Source: Archivesica marissinica (taxonomy: Eukaryota > Mollusca > Bivalvia > Venerida > Vesicomyidae). Taken from it: DNA of 64,000 nt. The position numbers and the translations under genes were made by a program. Location of the stretch: assembly GCA_014843695.1 (NCBI GenBank), contig CM026403.1, forward strand, positions 8,199,728 through 8,263,727, in the 5' to 3' direction. The notes below the pieces were generated by a model. The model worked only from the letters and a program-made list of their open reading frames with translations, had not been told where the DNA came from and searched no databases. Shown here in pieces: positions 11,701 to 22,007 of the stretch (position 1 is the stretch's first letter; every line of letters starts with the position of its first letter).

Positions 11701-14132
11701 ACTTGTGAAACTCATGATCAGCTCTTCTTAAAATGAAAGTATGCCTCGATTGTTTTGCATAAGCATATATGAACGTGTGTAAATTGTATACATCAGAACT
11801 TAAATAAAGCATGTTGCGTATATGGATAATATACATGTATGAGCGTATAATATGCTGATGCATAGTTTTATCTGAGAGCACTGAATTGTGTTAAAAATTT
11901 AAATGGAAAATAAGTTTTTGAATGGTGAATCTGTGCCTCAGAATTGTAATCCAATTAAGTTGGTCGATTCATTGCAGCTGTTATGGTCACCAATTCCGTT
12001 ACATATATATATATATTAGGATGATTCCAGTCTGTCCAATTTAGTCCACACACTTCAAAAATGAGTTTCCAGGGATAGATGGGACAGACTTTAGTGGCAT
12101 TTCGTATTCTTATCAGTATTACAATGTACTTTACCTGTGGTGGTCTTTTCTGCTGCCGAGGGTGCGGCATACCCAGCGCTGCCTGCACGGCCGGTCTGTT
12201 AGCCATCTGTTGAGCCAGTCTCCGGTTCTGCTGCGTAGACTGTTGATTGACGGACATTGTAGCTCGCACCTCCTGCGGCGATGGCGGAGGCGGTCGCATC
12301 TTCTGTATCTGGGTGAATCTTGAGGTAGAAGATCTCCATTTTTATCTCAGCACAACCAAACCGGTTCAAAACATTTGCTAATACTTACTGAACTGCATGA
12401 ACGACATTCTCATTCATGTACAATCATGCATTTCTTTACCATGCCATTCATACTAGTATCTCGTTATTGATGAGCAATGCTCGATCAATGAGAATTCTGG
12501 AGTATTATTTCATGCCAAGCAACTGATGCTTTTAGACGTTATATTAATATTCTACATTAATATCTCTATGAAGAATGGAATCGTAAATACTGGGCATAGA
12601 ATTGTAGTGAGCCATTAAAAGAAAGTGCTTGTATAAATAGGGAAACCCGACATCTGCAAAATCCACGTCAGAAATACGGCAATGCTGCTACCCCGTCTTG
12701 AATTAAGCTCTGCTGGCTGCAATCATCGAACGGTCATCATGGTCTTCTTCTATTCCCGAAAGATCTGTACAAAAGACTACAAGATCTTTCCCAAACAGTA
12801 CATCTGGTACAGCAGAATAGATCAAAAGTAGAAAATACGATAGAAATCATGCCCGTGACTCTTACCACTTTCCTGCACCTGTGAAGGTCAAAGGTCAGCA
12901 GGTCACGGGTATTCACGATTTTTGACAGTTGTCAAAGAGACTGAAAATGATAACCATTGACTCTTACCACTAACCTTCCACCCCAATGAGGTCAAAAGGC
13001 CAGCAGGTCAAGTGTTACCATTGTAGAGTTAGATAGGGCGGGAGATTTACGTCAAGAAAGCACTGGTCAACCACTAGTGGATACAATCGCGGATCATGTT
13101 GTACCAACAAAAGAATTGCAACAGACTGAAACGTCGAAAAAATTAGCCTCAAACAACAGGGACCCTGGGTGAACTGTGATACTACGGCCAACTGTTGAAC
13201 AGACAAACGTCCTTTATTCTTCTGGCGTTGGTGATACTAATTAATGACACACTGATTGCTACGGTCATTCAAGCCCGGGATTGTCTTCATCAATATCGGG
13301 TTAATACTGCCTCCTGCCTGCTCCCACTAGGACGTGAAGTTGGAATATATGCCTGGGTACCGGTAGTACAAGATGGTTGCATGGTCAAAGAAGGAAGAGA
13401 ACACAGGAAGTAAGGAATTGATTAAAATACATATCATCTCATATGAACGATCATTATTTGCTCCAGTATTTATAAACTGCTTGTACAATGTAGCAAGCTA
13501 TCTAATGGCATGATATTCCAGCAACTTGCAGGCATGCACGCAGTGTGACACTGCAATGGAATAGGCTCATCAAATTGCATTGATGCAGCCTTCCCATTTT
13601 CAATTCTTCTTTGCAATCATCAGCTGCCCATCTTGGCACTGGGTTCCCTCAATTTGCATGGTGCGTCCTTACGAAAGAACAAACATTTGCACATCTTTTC
13701 ATCGCTATCTCCACACCAAACGCAACATTTTTTTACACCGCTTCATATACAGTTTGAAATCACCAGTCCCGTTTTGACTTTTTAACAGCATTTCTATAAC
13801 ACACACCATTTCTTTTTTTAAAGTCATTCTGATCAATTCATTTAAATTATATTTATGATTGTTCTATCACATGTGCCCGATGTGCAACATAGGAACTGTT
13901 CATTCGATAAATTATGTTCTAAATCGATCATTTTAACTGTCAATACCACATTGCGACAAATATTACAACTATGCTAAAACCAAGCGATATTTTTTCCCCC
14001 ACAATGAAATTGCCCTCGAGAAGGAAATACAGCTGGAACAAATGATAAACACGCAGACGTTCATCCTCACCTATCACTCAATGTGACCTTGGTTGTGCTC
14101 TTCAGCACAATCTTGGCTGGAACAGCAGACAT
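5799..14132 (-). CDS. CHTOP: CHTOP homologue (chromatin target of PRMT1), five coding exons
   Basis: Exons read on the minus strand: 14132-14071, 12318-12135, 9663-9462, 7519-7453, 5865-5799. Every junction has GT/AG and the phases agree (2, 0, 1, 2), giving 193 codons plus stop. Exon 1 encodes MSAVPAKIVLKSTTK, like the start of human CHTOP. Exon 2 carries the family motif NRRLAQQM followed by NRP.VQAAL, exon 3 carries SLKQRLG, and exons 3-5 are RG/RGG-rich, the region methylated by PRMT1. CHTOP is a nuclear TREX-complex partner that binds RNA and promotes mRNA export. The ATG follows directly on a splice acceptor, so a non-coding first exon should lie upstream. The visible protein is about 55 residues shorter than human CHTOP because the terminal LDAYM repeats are missing. 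The last codons overlap a donor-like GTAAGC, so a further exon beyond the window is likely. Identity is firm; the 3' end is not. Confidence 0.92.
5953..7075. repeat. 31-bp minisatellite in the last visible CHTOP intron
   Basis: About 36 tandem copies of a 31-base unit containing TGATGTACTGTGGTTTATCC and the run CCCCCCAGACCCG. Copies at the left edge are nearly identical; internal ones show deletions of 1-15 bases. The array fills most of the interval between CHTOP exon 5 (5865) and exon 4 (7453). Confidence 0.95.
7852..9032. mobile_element. Older inverted-repeat element (hAT-like) hosting a nested insertion
   Basis: Left end TAAGGGTGTCACGATAT and right end ATACCGCGACACACCTTA are approximate inverted repeats, with repeated ATATCGCGATA motifs inside each end. 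The two halves are separated by the hAT element at 8064-8944, which is therefore younger. It lies in the CHTOP intron between exons 3 and 4. Confidence 0.55.
8064..8944. mobile_element. hAT-type element carrying a BED zinc-finger remnant
   Basis: Ends are TAGGGCTGCAACGATCC and its near-inverse ATCGTTGCAGCCCTA. On the minus strand 8640-8530 encodes CCLCFTDVSYPP then SNLMKHLKRHH, a BED-type C2HH finger as found at the N-terminus of hAT transposases. VWAIFDFE just upstream sits in a shifted frame. The target duplication is too degraded to read. It is inserted inside an older element (7852-9032). Confidence 0.7.
9728..10190. mobile_element. Diverged TA-type MITE interrupted by a CAGGG-terminus MITE
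   Basis: Left remnant 9728-9791 (CCATTAAGCAACCAACC) and right remnant 10091-10188 (CACGACAGGTTTGACTAC) flank the insert at 9792-10090. CHTOP intron 2. Confidence 0.65.
9792..10090. mobile_element. MITE with CAGGGTTCATTCTAG termini
   Basis: Left end CAGGGTTCATTCTAGG, right end inverse CTGATCCCTG; GGCGAAGTCAG and GGGCGACAATTTCGCCC near the right end. Relatives at 11015, 36040 and 45871. Confidence 0.75.
10191..10956. other. CHTOP intron 2 sequence, nothing recognised
   Basis: AT-rich, no tandem array or open frame of note. Confidence 0.5.
11015..11285. mobile_element. MITE with CAGGG-type termini, second copy
   Basis: Closely matches the copy at 9792. It is preceded by a fragment of a hAT-like end (GCTGCAATGATTCATCC at 10957). 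Confidence 0.75.
11286..12134. other. CHTOP intron 2 sequence
   Basis: Contains a short (TA)n tract near 12001. The open frame at 11699-11881 on the minus strand has no support. Confidence 0.5.
12319..14070. other. CHTOP intron 1
   Basis: Two diverged copies of a CTCTTACCAC...GGTCAGCAGGTCA segment (12858-12906 and 12960-13010); otherwise nothing recognised. The 63-72 codon frames around 13015-13413 look random. Confidence 0.5.
12885..12905 (+). promoter_or_regulatory. DR1 nuclear-receptor-type motif with third half-site
   Basis: AGGTCAAAGGTCA is a perfect direct repeat with one-base spacing, followed two bases later by AGGTCA. It lies in CHTOP intron 1. Such sites bind HNF4/RXR-type receptors; function here is only inferred. 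Confidence 0.4.
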
Positions 14133-14214
14133 CTGAAAAGCAGAAAATAAATCAAAATTTAACAGGCAGGCATTGTGTGGAACCATATTGTGATGTTTAG
14201 ACACTAATGTGAAT

Positions 14215-15257
14215 TAGGGCTGCGGCGATATACCGGTATACGCTGATGAACGTATATGCGTATCGTATCGGGAGGGTCTGTATCGCGTATATCGGCCGTA
14301 TCGAAGATTAAAATTCCATTGTGTGTTTTTTCTACCGATTCTAATTAAAATACTTGAAAACGTTCGCTAAATGAGCAAAACTTTCCTGTTATTTTTAGCA
14401 TTCCTCAAAGCGTGCACCTGCTGCTGCAGAGCTAGCGTTAAAGCTATCACGCAAGTTCCAATTTTTAAAGTGGTGTTTAACAATAAAAACGTCGCCACAT
14501 TGAAACAGGTCTAGTTGTATTTTTTGAATTATTTGACCTTGTTGACTTCCGGATGACATTGCTATTTTTAGCAATGGGCGCGGACTCATAGAGAACCATA
14601 TAATAGTTGGGATCCCAAATTTGCAAGAGCTTGGAATTATAAATCTAGAGCTAATCCATTATTTATTGTATGGTTTGGTATATGTAGGCTAATAAACAAA
14701 ATCTGTACCCTTTAGTTGTTTTTATTACCAGTAGGCCTATGCTCATAGCCTCATACAAGAACTAGATCTATATATTTTCAGAGCTAGACCCAGAGCGTGT
14801 TGATTCTTTGATCTTTTTGAAGAAAAATCTTCTTGATAGTGACCTTCAAAGTATTAAGATCTAGGTATTGTTTGGGGGGGGGAGGGGGGATATAGAGAAA
14901 TCTATAAAAACTTTATTGATTAATAACTTAATACTGTTCTACTCTGAATGACTTGGTTGGTTATTTTTAGTATTTTTACTACCTTGATTAGACGGATCCA
15001 AAACGTCAAAATCGGCGCTAAATAACAAATGTCCTATAAACAAATATATGTTGACATCATGAGCATCATTGACGTTACTCTATCCTACAGTAGCCCAGAC
15101 AACACAGGACTCAAACGGAGGTCAAGTGCTCACATAGAGAGGTCATTTGCTATGACCCTAAAGCTGGATCCGTTCTCCGATATTGCCTGTATCGTATCGG
15201 CAGTCCCGTATTGCAATACGTATCGTATCGGAAGGGGTCTGGCAATACGCAGCCCTA
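14215..15257. mobile_element. hAT-type non-autonomous element with perfect 8-bp target duplication
   Basis: It begins TAGGGCTGCG and ends CGCAGCCCTA, flanked on both sides by ATGTGAAT (14207-14214 and 15258-15265). Eight-base duplications and this terminus are typical of the hAT superfamily. The interior is 1.04 kb with subterminal CGTATCG-type repeats and no convincing transposase frame. It lies just upstream of the first coding exon of CHTOP. Confidence 0.85.
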
Positions 15258-15265
15258 ATGTGAAT

Positions 15266-16104
15266 ATACATATAACATTCAGGATTTAAAATTATTAGAC
15301 CATATGCTACAGGAATGCAGGGTTCTACCTAGAAAACACACACAATTAATCTGGTTTACCGACATTTTCAGTAATTTGTTGCTGTAGGCATCGAGAAATG
15401 AATAATGCAGTAAAGTTTGGCCACTTGAAAGAAACAAATAATGGGGTGAGTATTAGTTGTATCTGATTGGTGGTTTACTACCCTTCAAATAAACAGAATA
15501 CCAGGAGATAAGTGTATATTTGTCATCAGGGTCCCCGTTGTCGGTCGCCAATGGTGGCAAAAATACAAATAATGCCGCTAAATTTGTGAATTGGCGAAAA
15601 TATTTGGTGCAACTTGTACTGTTCATAATTGACAAAGGTGGACATAATCCCCCTTATAAAAGCTCAGAAACCCTATTTAACTAAACCAAACCAAGTCCTA
15701 GATGGGGGGATTTTGTCTGGTGTTAAAACACGAGTGGATTATGTACGTATCCCATAAAACAAGGATTACACAATGCAAAAACGGATCATTCTGTACTTCT
15801 GCTGTACTTGTGTTATGGCACAGTCCTCTTTGCTTCCCCCCATCCAAACTAGGGTAACATTTAGAACAGAGAAATCAAAATATGTTTATTACATATTTTG
15901 TTATTAAAGCACGACAGGTTGAATGATAGTTGTAATTCAATTACATACACCACATGTTGAGTATCCCTATTCTAGGGGGGCTGTCCCTTTGAGAGGTTAA
16001 AATTAAAGAGTAAAGATTTACCAGGATCATTTTGATTATCTATATTCCTTGGTTTTATGTATTTTGTACCGATATCATTAATATATACAACTATAGCAAA
16101 ATGT
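15266..16104. other. Intergenic, old MITE debris
   Basis: Holds a fragment of the CAGGGTTCCC-type element (about 15530-15610); no gene seen. Confidence 0.5.
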
Positions 16105-16335
16105 TTAGTTTATACAAATTTATTTTAGCTCCATTGTGAAACAAGTTCTTATAACTTATATTAAATCACTCTCGAAACCTCATTCCTGATGGAATCCATC
16201 GCCACGAGGGAGAGAGAAGAGGCATGTGGAATTTAAATGCCTTGCCTAAGGACACAATCGTAACGGCTCCAGCGGGGCTCGAACTCCAGGCCTTTCGCAC
16301 ATGAAGCGAACGCGCTACCACGACTTCCGTAGCAA
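16105..16335 (-). mobile_element. SINE-E copy
   Basis: Head near 16325 (GTGGTAGCGCGTTCGCTTCA type), body GGAATCCATC and a tail with AATATAAGTTATAAGAACTT. Confidence 0.83.
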
Positions 16336-16533
16336 AATGCACATGGCTTCAAATATTTATCTGTGAATTATATAGCTCTTAGTTGGCTCCAGGTTTTTCA
16401 ATTGGCTCCATTTTGGTGCCGACAAACAGAGGGAACCCTGGTTTTTTCTATAGCCTTTAATTTGTTTTTCATTTTTGATATAAGCCCAACAAGCAGTGCA
16501 TTAGGACGAGCAGACCTATGTACATAACTAGTG

Positions 16534-16740
16534 GCATCCGTGGTCCAATGGTAGAGCGTCGGATTTGGAATCGAACGGTCCGGGTTCGATACTCATACTC
16601 AGTCAGGCCACGTATGTAGTGTCATTGGGCAAGGCACCTCACACACATTGCTTAGTACTGGTTAACCGCTATGGTCGGCTAGGTCCCCGCAAGGGGTTTG
16701 ACATTAATGGTACATACATACATGTTACACATACATGTAA
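16534..16740 (+). mobile_element. SINE-D copy
   Basis: tRNA-like head GGTCCAATGGTAGAGCGTCG with B box GGTTCGATAC. The tail is GTCCCCGCAAGGGGTTTGAC then ATTAATG and a TACA-type repeat. Confidence 0.88.
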
Positions 16741-17404
16741 CTTGTCCGCCCATTTGTTCAAAATTGTCTAGGGGGTAATCCTGCTCTTTTTTCCACTCTA
16801 TAAATTCTGTAGAATAAACCCAATTATAGTAGACTAGTAGTGGTGTATATCGAGACTTGTAGGTACCATCTCGCTAGTGTTATAGCGACGCAGTAGTGTT
16901 CGCCGCCAGGTAATGGATGATCAGGCAGTCGTGGGTTCAACCCCAGACTTTGGGCTAATATAACTTAGATTTATAGAAATAGTTTTTCTTTGTTTATACA
17001 GCACTCCTTCACTTATGAAGATTAGGTGCTGGCGGTTTGTACGGTGGTTATACATCTCGACCCAAGGGCAACTTCTTTATTATTATCATGCTGATCAATT
17101 ATGATCACGACTGGACAAATAGTTGGTTCTAAGATAGATGGATATATTGTTAACAAAATCCGAAGAAATTAACAACTGTAAAAATAGCAATTGAGTGTAA
17201 CAAAATAGTTTCTCTACATATTTGAATTTTAGCACTAACAATCAACCATATTGCAAAATAAGTTGATCTATTGGTATATTACTTTGTTCGATGTTTGTGG
17301 ATATATATATTTGTTTGGTCTTTATCGATTATTTCGCCACAGGAAATCTCTAACCGGAAATTCCACACAACCGGTCCTGTCTAAAATACAAAACACTACT
17401 TGTA
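16741..17404. other. Intergenic, unclassified
   Basis: A tRNA-like GCCGCCAGGTAATGG region near 16900 with GGTTCAACCCC hints at another degraded SINE head, not assignable to families A-E. Confidence 0.35.
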
Positions 17405-20400
17405 GTTGAATTTGAGCGACTATCTATCTATCTATTTATCTATCTATCTATCTTCGTTTAATGTCGAACCCCTCGCGGGGACGTAGACATGTTGCGCGTC
17501 AAAAACCGCTAAGAAGTTAAAAGTATGAGTAGTTAAAAGTATAATTTAAAAAGGTATGGAAATAAGTTGTGGTAAAAGTTTAAAAGCAGCTACGCGGAAC
17601 AACTAGGGACTGGCATGTTCAATATGGCAAACTGCTATGGTAGGGAGATGGACAATGGCAGGAGGGAGGTGGTTCCAATGATAGATTGTTCTTGGAAAGA
17701 GAGAGAACTTGTAGTAGTTTGTTGTTGCTGTAATTAACCTATAGCTTAAGGAATGGCAATGACGTGTAGGACGGGAGAGGGTAACTAGGTAATTTTCAAT
17801 GGGAATAGCAACAAGATCATTATGAATTTTATACATAAGGGATAACCTATTGTCAATACGCCGTTGATCTAGTCTGCGTAGATTTAGGGAATGTAGCATG
17901 TCTGTAACACTAGAGGTACGATAGAAGTCAGCCTTTATCCAACGGGCTGCTCTTCGCTGGACACCTTCAATTTGGTATATCAATGTTTGGGTATGGGGTG
18001 ACCAGATCTCGGAGCCATATTCAAGCTGGGGTCTCACTAATGTCTGGTAAGCCATGGTCTTAAGGGGTTCAGATTTGACCTGGAGGTTTCTACGTAGAAA
18101 TCCTAATGTTTGGTTTGCTTTCTTTGTTGACCTTTTTATGCGGGTGTCCCACCACAGGTTATTTGAGATATCCACGCCAAGGTATTTGGCTGAGGTGACC
18201 GACTCAAGTAGGACTCCATGGAGTTTATATTTGCTGGGAATAGGATGTTTCCTTCTGGTGACGCGGATAACTTGACATTTGGAGGGGTTAAATTCCACTC
18301 CCACTCTTCTAATCTCTTAAGATCATTTTGGAGTGTGACCGATTCATTTGCAGATGTCAGTGATAGATATACTGCAGTATCATCTGCAAAGATGCGGACT
18401 TTGGAACTGATGTTTTGTGGGAGGTCGTTTATGTAGGCTAGGAAAAGCATCCGTACTTGGATCCCTGTGGGTCTCCAGAGGACACCGGATTGGCCTCTGA
18501 ACTAGTACCATTAAGGACAACTGACTGGAGTCTATTATCTAGAAAACTCTTAATCCACCTTAATGTTTGACCTCTGACTCCATATTCATGCATTTTTAGT
18601 AGTACGTTCTCGTGATTGACCTTATCGAAAGCGTTACTGAAGTCTAATAGGATGAGATCTACCTGATGCTTATTGTAGACAGAGGTAACCAAGTCATTGA
18701 CTAGCATTACTAATTGGGTCACGCATGACCGTTTTTCTCTAAAACCATGCTGCAAATGGTACAGAATACTGTGGTTAGTGAAGTGTTTTGCTATCGAGGA
18801 GGAAACTATATGTTCAAGTACCTTGCATAGAACACATGTCAGTGAGATAGGCCTATAGTTGGCGGGGTTTGACTTGTAAATGGGAGCAACATTTGCTGAC
18901 TTCCACTGGGCAGGCAGTGATCCTTCGTTGAGGGATTTTTGGAATAAGACTTCAAGGATAGGTGAGAGTTCTTTAGACAGGGTTTTAAGTATGATTGGCT
19001 TAATTAGGTCAGGACCACTATCCCTTGTGGGGGTTCAGGTTATTGAGAAGTTTCTCTATGCCATTTGAGCTTACTGTGATCTCATTCATTTTTGGCGTGG
19101 ACTGACCATTCAGGTTTCCATATGTGTCCTGAATTTTCATTTTACAAATGGAGGTAAGTCTTAGTGGGGATTTGGAGCTGAAGACAGACTGAAACTGTTT
19201 GTTCAGTGCTGTGGCTTTAGCAGCTTCTTCATGATGGAATTTGTTTTCATGCTTTAGGGGTGGCATTGATTTGGAATCTTGTTTGGAATGCTTAAGGATG
19301 GAATACAGTTTCTTGGTGTTTGGCCTGTAAGGATGGGAGGCATCAGCACTGTTTAGATTTAGGATGTTTTCTAGGTATTGATGATAAGCCTCTTTGACCT
19401 CTTTCCGCACTAAATGTTTTAGATCCAGGAATTTCTTGCGATTTGAAGGCGTACTTGACTTCCTAGTATTTTTAAAGGCCCTATTTCGCTTAACACTCTG
19501 ATTGATCCAGGGTAGGTGATCTCTTAACGATGACTGTTTGGATGGAATCCATTTATCTGTAAGGGTGTTTAGAGCATGAGAGAAATGTTCCCATAGCTCT
19601 TCAGTGTTTAGTGCGGTATATTTACATTCGTTGGTCATAACCTGGTGATAGTCACATAATGACTGTTTAATGGCCTACCAGTTTGCTTTCTTATAGAGTG
19701 GATTCCTGCGAGGCTTTTGATAACATATCCTTGCGGATGTGTTGACTTTTATTTCGACTACATTATGATCACTGATGCCAGGTAGAATATTGACCTGGTT
19801 TACTAAACTGGGGTTAGTTGTAAGGAATAGATCCAGGATGTTGTTTTCACGGGTGGGGAGGCTAACCAATTGGGTGAGGTTTGTATCATTAAACGTTTCA
19901 ATGACCTGCCTATAGAAGGATGGGTGTTTGCAGTCGGTGGATGGGCTGGTAGTGTCCCAGTCCATCTTTGGTAGATTTAGGTCCCCAGCCACCCAGATGT
20001 TGTAGAAACGTTTATTAACCTTTTCAATAGACTTACTGAATTGATTGAAACTGTCTATATCAAGCTCATGAGGTTTGTAATAAGCTCCAATAACAAGAGA
20101 CTTATTTCCTACAAGGTCTAATTTTACCCATAGGTCCTCGCATTCAGACTGTAGGTCGGGCATTTCCTGGGCTGTTAAGCAGTCCCTTATAGCAATAAAT
20201 ATACCTCCGCCTGCCTGATTGATACGGTCACGACGGAAAATGGAGTAACCTAGGTCTGGGTCAAACACTTCACTGGTATAATGCTTAGGTTTAAGCCAGG
20301 ACTCAGTACCTATTACAATATCCGGTTTTGATGAACTGATGAGATTGTTGAATTCGAGTTTTTTGTCTACTATTGACATGCAGTTGATGATTTGGGCTTT

Positions 20401-20450
20401 TAGTGACCTCTTTATGTTATTTTTTGACCTGTTTTGGACTTAGGGGGGTT
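17405..20450 (-). mobile_element. Non-LTR retrotransposon (Jockey/CR1/L2-type), 5'-truncated
   Basis: A minus-strand LINE. An endonuclease/reverse transcriptase reading frame (about 20440 down to 17603) is followed by a roughly 200-base 3' region ending in the hairpin CCCCGCGAGGGG, GTTCGACATTAA and a GATA-type tetranucleotide tail (17405-17452). No ORF1 protein is seen and the 5' end stops about 40 bases from a SINE-A copy at 20489, so it is probably truncated. The clade call rests on the RT motif order and the hairpin plus short-repeat tail. Confidence 0.85.
17603..20440 (-). pseudogene. LINE ORF2 remnant: EEP endonuclease and reverse transcriptase
   Basis: Fragments in order: endonuclease (20440-19675) with IGTESWL, VAGDLNLP and PGISDHNVVE; linker (19638-19018); reverse transcriptase (about 19010-18136) with LDFSNAFDKVNH, the PQG motif and FADDTAVY, the xADD catalytic box; C-terminal part (18304-17603) with VKYLGVDI-like and RRAARWI motifs. 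The protein is broken by an in-frame TAG after KKANW (19675) and by frame shifts near 19020, near 18440 and near 18290. The copy cannot encode a working enzyme. Its family would have supplied reverse transcription in trans to SINEs sharing its 3' tail. Confidence 0.88.
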
Positions 20451-20488
20451 TCGCTTGGTAAACAATGACGTCTCTACAGAATGTTTAC

Positions 20489-20772
20489 GGATCTGTAGTC
20501 CAGTGGTAACACGTTGGACTGGTAATCCAGGGATCGCAGGTTCGATCCCCCGTCTGACCCTAATAAAATTAACAGTCTTTCAGATGGGACGTTAAACCGA
20601 GGTCTCGTGGCGGTGCTTTACACTGTGCACGTAAAAGAACCAGAGGAGACTCTGGAATGGGTCTCTGTCTGTATCATTGCACTATCCTCCAAAATCTAAA
20701 ATGACTAATATCTTCAGGAGGCGTCGCTCCTATGGGCAACCGGTAGCGACGATAAATAAACGTAAAACACAC
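20489..20772 (+). mobile_element. SINE-A copy, best preserved head
   Basis: A-box-like TAGTCCAGTGGTAACACG, loop CTGGTAA (anticodon GGT) and B box GGTTCGATCC are all present. It lies about 40 bases beyond the 5' end of the LINE. Confidence 0.88.
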
Positions 20773-22007
20773 ACCCATGGTATCCATATGTTGAGCTTGA
20801 GGTATACATACTTGAGGTAATGGTATCTTGCCGAAACGAAAATCAAGACATCTACTAATATGTATACATGTGAATTATGTCTACGGTTCATATTGTCACT
20901 TTTATCGCTAATCCAATCACTCACTTATATACTGTAATGGTGTAGATATCATGATAAAATAATTATGTTCTTATCCAATTACTAGAATCCTAGTTATAAC
21001 TATATATGTATACATTTTTAATTATATTTCCATATAATATTGTCATGTGTAAATGTTTAAAATTGCATCTGTAATTGTGAAGCGCAATAGAATAATTTTT
21101 AATTTTTGCGCTATATAAATGCTATGTATTTGTATTTATTATGCATTGTTGACTGTTATCTGACCTAATGGAAAATTCTCTCAGAAATGGACTAATAACA
21201 AAACGTTAGGGCATAAAAGTAAAATAGAGTGACTTATGCGTGTGTGTGTGGGGGGGGGGGGTGGGGGGGTGGGGGGGGGGTGAATATGTCGATCTATCTT
21301 GTGGTTTGCGCAAATGGGCGTGTTTGATGTATTAAGATTTGCATTTTTGTTGCTGCAACATTGTTGTTATGAAACGTTTCATGGGAAATAACCTAATAAT
21401 AGTATACACAAGTGCATACATTTTTGAAGCCAATCATACTGTTGCAATTGTTCATTTACTTTTTAGGGCAAACCATGTGCTTCTATTTATAGTTGTGTGT
21501 TGGTATTTTTAACCTCACACATGTTGTTTTAGTCTGGAAGTAACTTACGTCTAATGTTGTACATGTTATATATGTCCAACTCAAAAGAAAATTCTTATAT
21601 CCAGAGTATTGATCGGGAGTACATGTAGGCTACAACAAAATGGATCTGCTTTTATCAAATTAGTTTGAACAATATTTATTTCTTTGAATATACATAGTCT
21701 AGTATACATAATATGTACATACATGTAGGATTGAGGAGAAAGCAACTTGCTTATATGGTTACCTCTTTCATAGTTTATCAAATTGAACTGCGTACCGCGC
21801 GCCTCACAACAATCCTGTACATACTCACATATCCGATGATCGAGTGAGCAAAGAATAATATTTTCATGAAGAAGTTCAATCCATCCATCCATTTTCGTGT
21901 AATTGTATTAGACTATACCTATAAACGGTGTACTATCAAGTTTCATCTCGTAAATAATATCCTACCAAAATATTGCATGACGACATGACACTGAAACTAA
22001 AGTGAAA
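20773..22007. other. Upstream region of MAPKAPK5
   Basis: AT-rich with one G-run; no clear core promoter read by eye. The non-coding first exon of CHTOP, required by the acceptor at its ATG, lies somewhere beyond 14135, so a head-to-head arrangement with MAPKAPK5 is possible. Confidence 0.4.
21249..21282 (+). repeat. G-run (G-quadruplex potential)
   Basis: Runs of 10, 7 and 10 G separated by single T, after GTGTGTGTG. It lies 726 bases before the MAPKAPK5 start. Confidence 0.85.

Noticed and set aside
18054..18436. Plus-strand frames opposite the LINE
   Set aside because: Shadow of the reverse-transcriptase coding strand.
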